The translations under genes were made by a program, and so were the position numbers. Shown here piece after piece: positions 62,998-64,000 of a stretch of 64,000 nucleotides of DNA (position 1 is the stretch's first letter; each line of letters opens with the position of its first letter). The notes below the pieces were generated by a model. It was not told where the DNA came from, made no database searches, and saw only the letters and a list, made by a program, of their open reading frames with translations. Source of the stretch: Pyrocephalus nanus (Eukaryota; Chordata; Aves; Passeriformes; Tyrannidae); NCBI GenBank assembly GCA_038380795.1, contig CM076259.1:60407938-60471937 (forward strand), written 5' to 3'.

Positions 62998-64000
62998 CTG
63001 CAGAACAAATATGTACCATCGAAGTTCTTCAGGAATCTATGAATTTATCATCAATACAATCCCTGAAGTCTAAGCACCTCATACAGAAGATAACATATTT
63101 AAAGATGCCAGGAAATTTCATAGTTTTTTAAGCTGTTGTTCCAAAACTGAAAGTGTGATCAGTTTTTTTCGCATAGTGTAAGACACCTTAAACTAAAATT
63201 CAAAGATTTAAGGCAACTACCTTTTCGTCAAAAAGTTACAAAAGACTATAAAGGTCAATTTTTCCTGTGGCAATGATCCTTGCAGCAAGCTGATCCCAGC
63301 TGGAAACTAAGTTCCCACCCAGGTGCTTCCTTACTTCCTCCCCCTGTGGAATGAGGGAGAACCCATATTAGATTACTTTTAGGAATCCACAATTCCCTCA
63401 CACAAAAGCTACTACTTATTTCCAAGCAAAGTAACCAGAAGGGCAACACTGTTTTGCTCATTACTGATGGAACAATGAGAATTTTATTGTACTAAATGAA
63501 AAAAAAAAGAAAAAAGCAAATCAGTGTTGCACTGATTAAAGTAAGCACGACCCATGAACCTGGGATATTTTTCAGGCCTTCAGTGGTAGCCGTCTGGTAT
63601 TGAAAATATAGTAGTGCAAAGGGTAATGCATGTCCCATGGAAATTCGATGAATTAAGTCACAAACCCTGACCTAGTTAGCTGCTATTTGACTTTCAGGCT
63701 TCAAAAGGTACCACAGTCTTCTATTATGTTTCCAAGAATGCAAGCATTATTAAAGGCAAGACCATGCAGGCAGACTTAGAAGGGAAAATGACATTGCCTG
63801 ACACCACCGTTAGCTCCTGAGTAGCTCTTTGATTCAGAACTAACAAAACACCAGATTAACTTCACCAGCATAGTACTGATTTAGGGGCCACCAGTATGTG
63901 CCACACAGATGCAGAGGAGACACAGCGCCAGACCAGGCTTCTGCATAAACAAGATGTCTTCTTCCTTATGATACTACCCTGTTTACTAACTTAAAGAATT
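62998..64000 (-). other. ZC3H13: ZC3H13 intron (partial, continues off the right end)
   Basis: Sequence upstream of the acceptor at 62998. No further coding exon with ZC3H13-like composition is visible in this last kilobase, and the minus frame near 63461-63255 is not similar to the gene. Nothing else is recognised. Confidence 0.75.

Noticed and set aside
1..64000. Prokaryotic-type systems (operons, CRISPR, phage, toxin-antitoxin)
   Set aside because: Spliced vertebrate genes, CR1 elements and ERV LTRs make this avian nuclear DNA. No spaced direct-repeat array or operon is present.

Overview
This is nuclear DNA from a bird. Four CR1 retroposon copies (one with recognisable reverse-transcriptase peptides), avian-type ERV LTRs and two split vertebrate genes show this. 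There is no operon-like packing, ribosome binding site or CRISPR array. The species cannot be fixed from the sequence; a neoavian bird is plausible from the LTR types (inference). Most open frames in the window are chance frames, and several begin with GTG or TTG rather than ATG.

Only two genes are supported, both on the minus strand. From about 51.7 kb to the right end lie the last seven coding exons of ZC3H13, a nuclear scaffold of the m6A mRNA methyltransferase complex. I joined these exons by splice sites, reading phase and remembered similarity to human ZC3H13. They encode the C-terminal 771 residues plus the stop, and the 5' part of the gene lies beyond position 64000. One junction uses a GC donor and one acceptor is a tandem NAGNAG. 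At 19477-19611 is the first coding exon of SIAH3 (45 codons), a RING-less SIAH relative. Its second exon lies off the left end, so positions 1-19476 are SIAH3 intron 1. The order ZC3H13 then SIAH3, in the same orientation, matches what I recall of human 13q14.

Layout: 1-19476 SIAH3 intron 1 (two CR1 fragments, a (CA)17 microsatellite, poly-T tracts); 19477-19880 SIAH3 exon 1, a 5' leader with a CAG repeat, and a putative CCAAT/GC-box promoter; 19881-51660 about 32 kb of intergenic DNA holding a 1418-bp solo LTR with an exact 5-bp target-site duplication, a second more decayed LTR, two CR1 copies and simple repeats; 51661-64000 the 3' half of ZC3H13 with six complete introns.

The two genes are neighbours by synteny and are not known to act together. 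I found no novel multi-gene system. The most interesting items are the GC-AG intron and NAGNAG acceptor in ZC3H13, the CAG repeat just upstream of the SIAH3 start codon, the LTR with its 91-bp internal repeats, and a palindromic paired-class homeodomain site 1.4 kb upstream of SIAH3.
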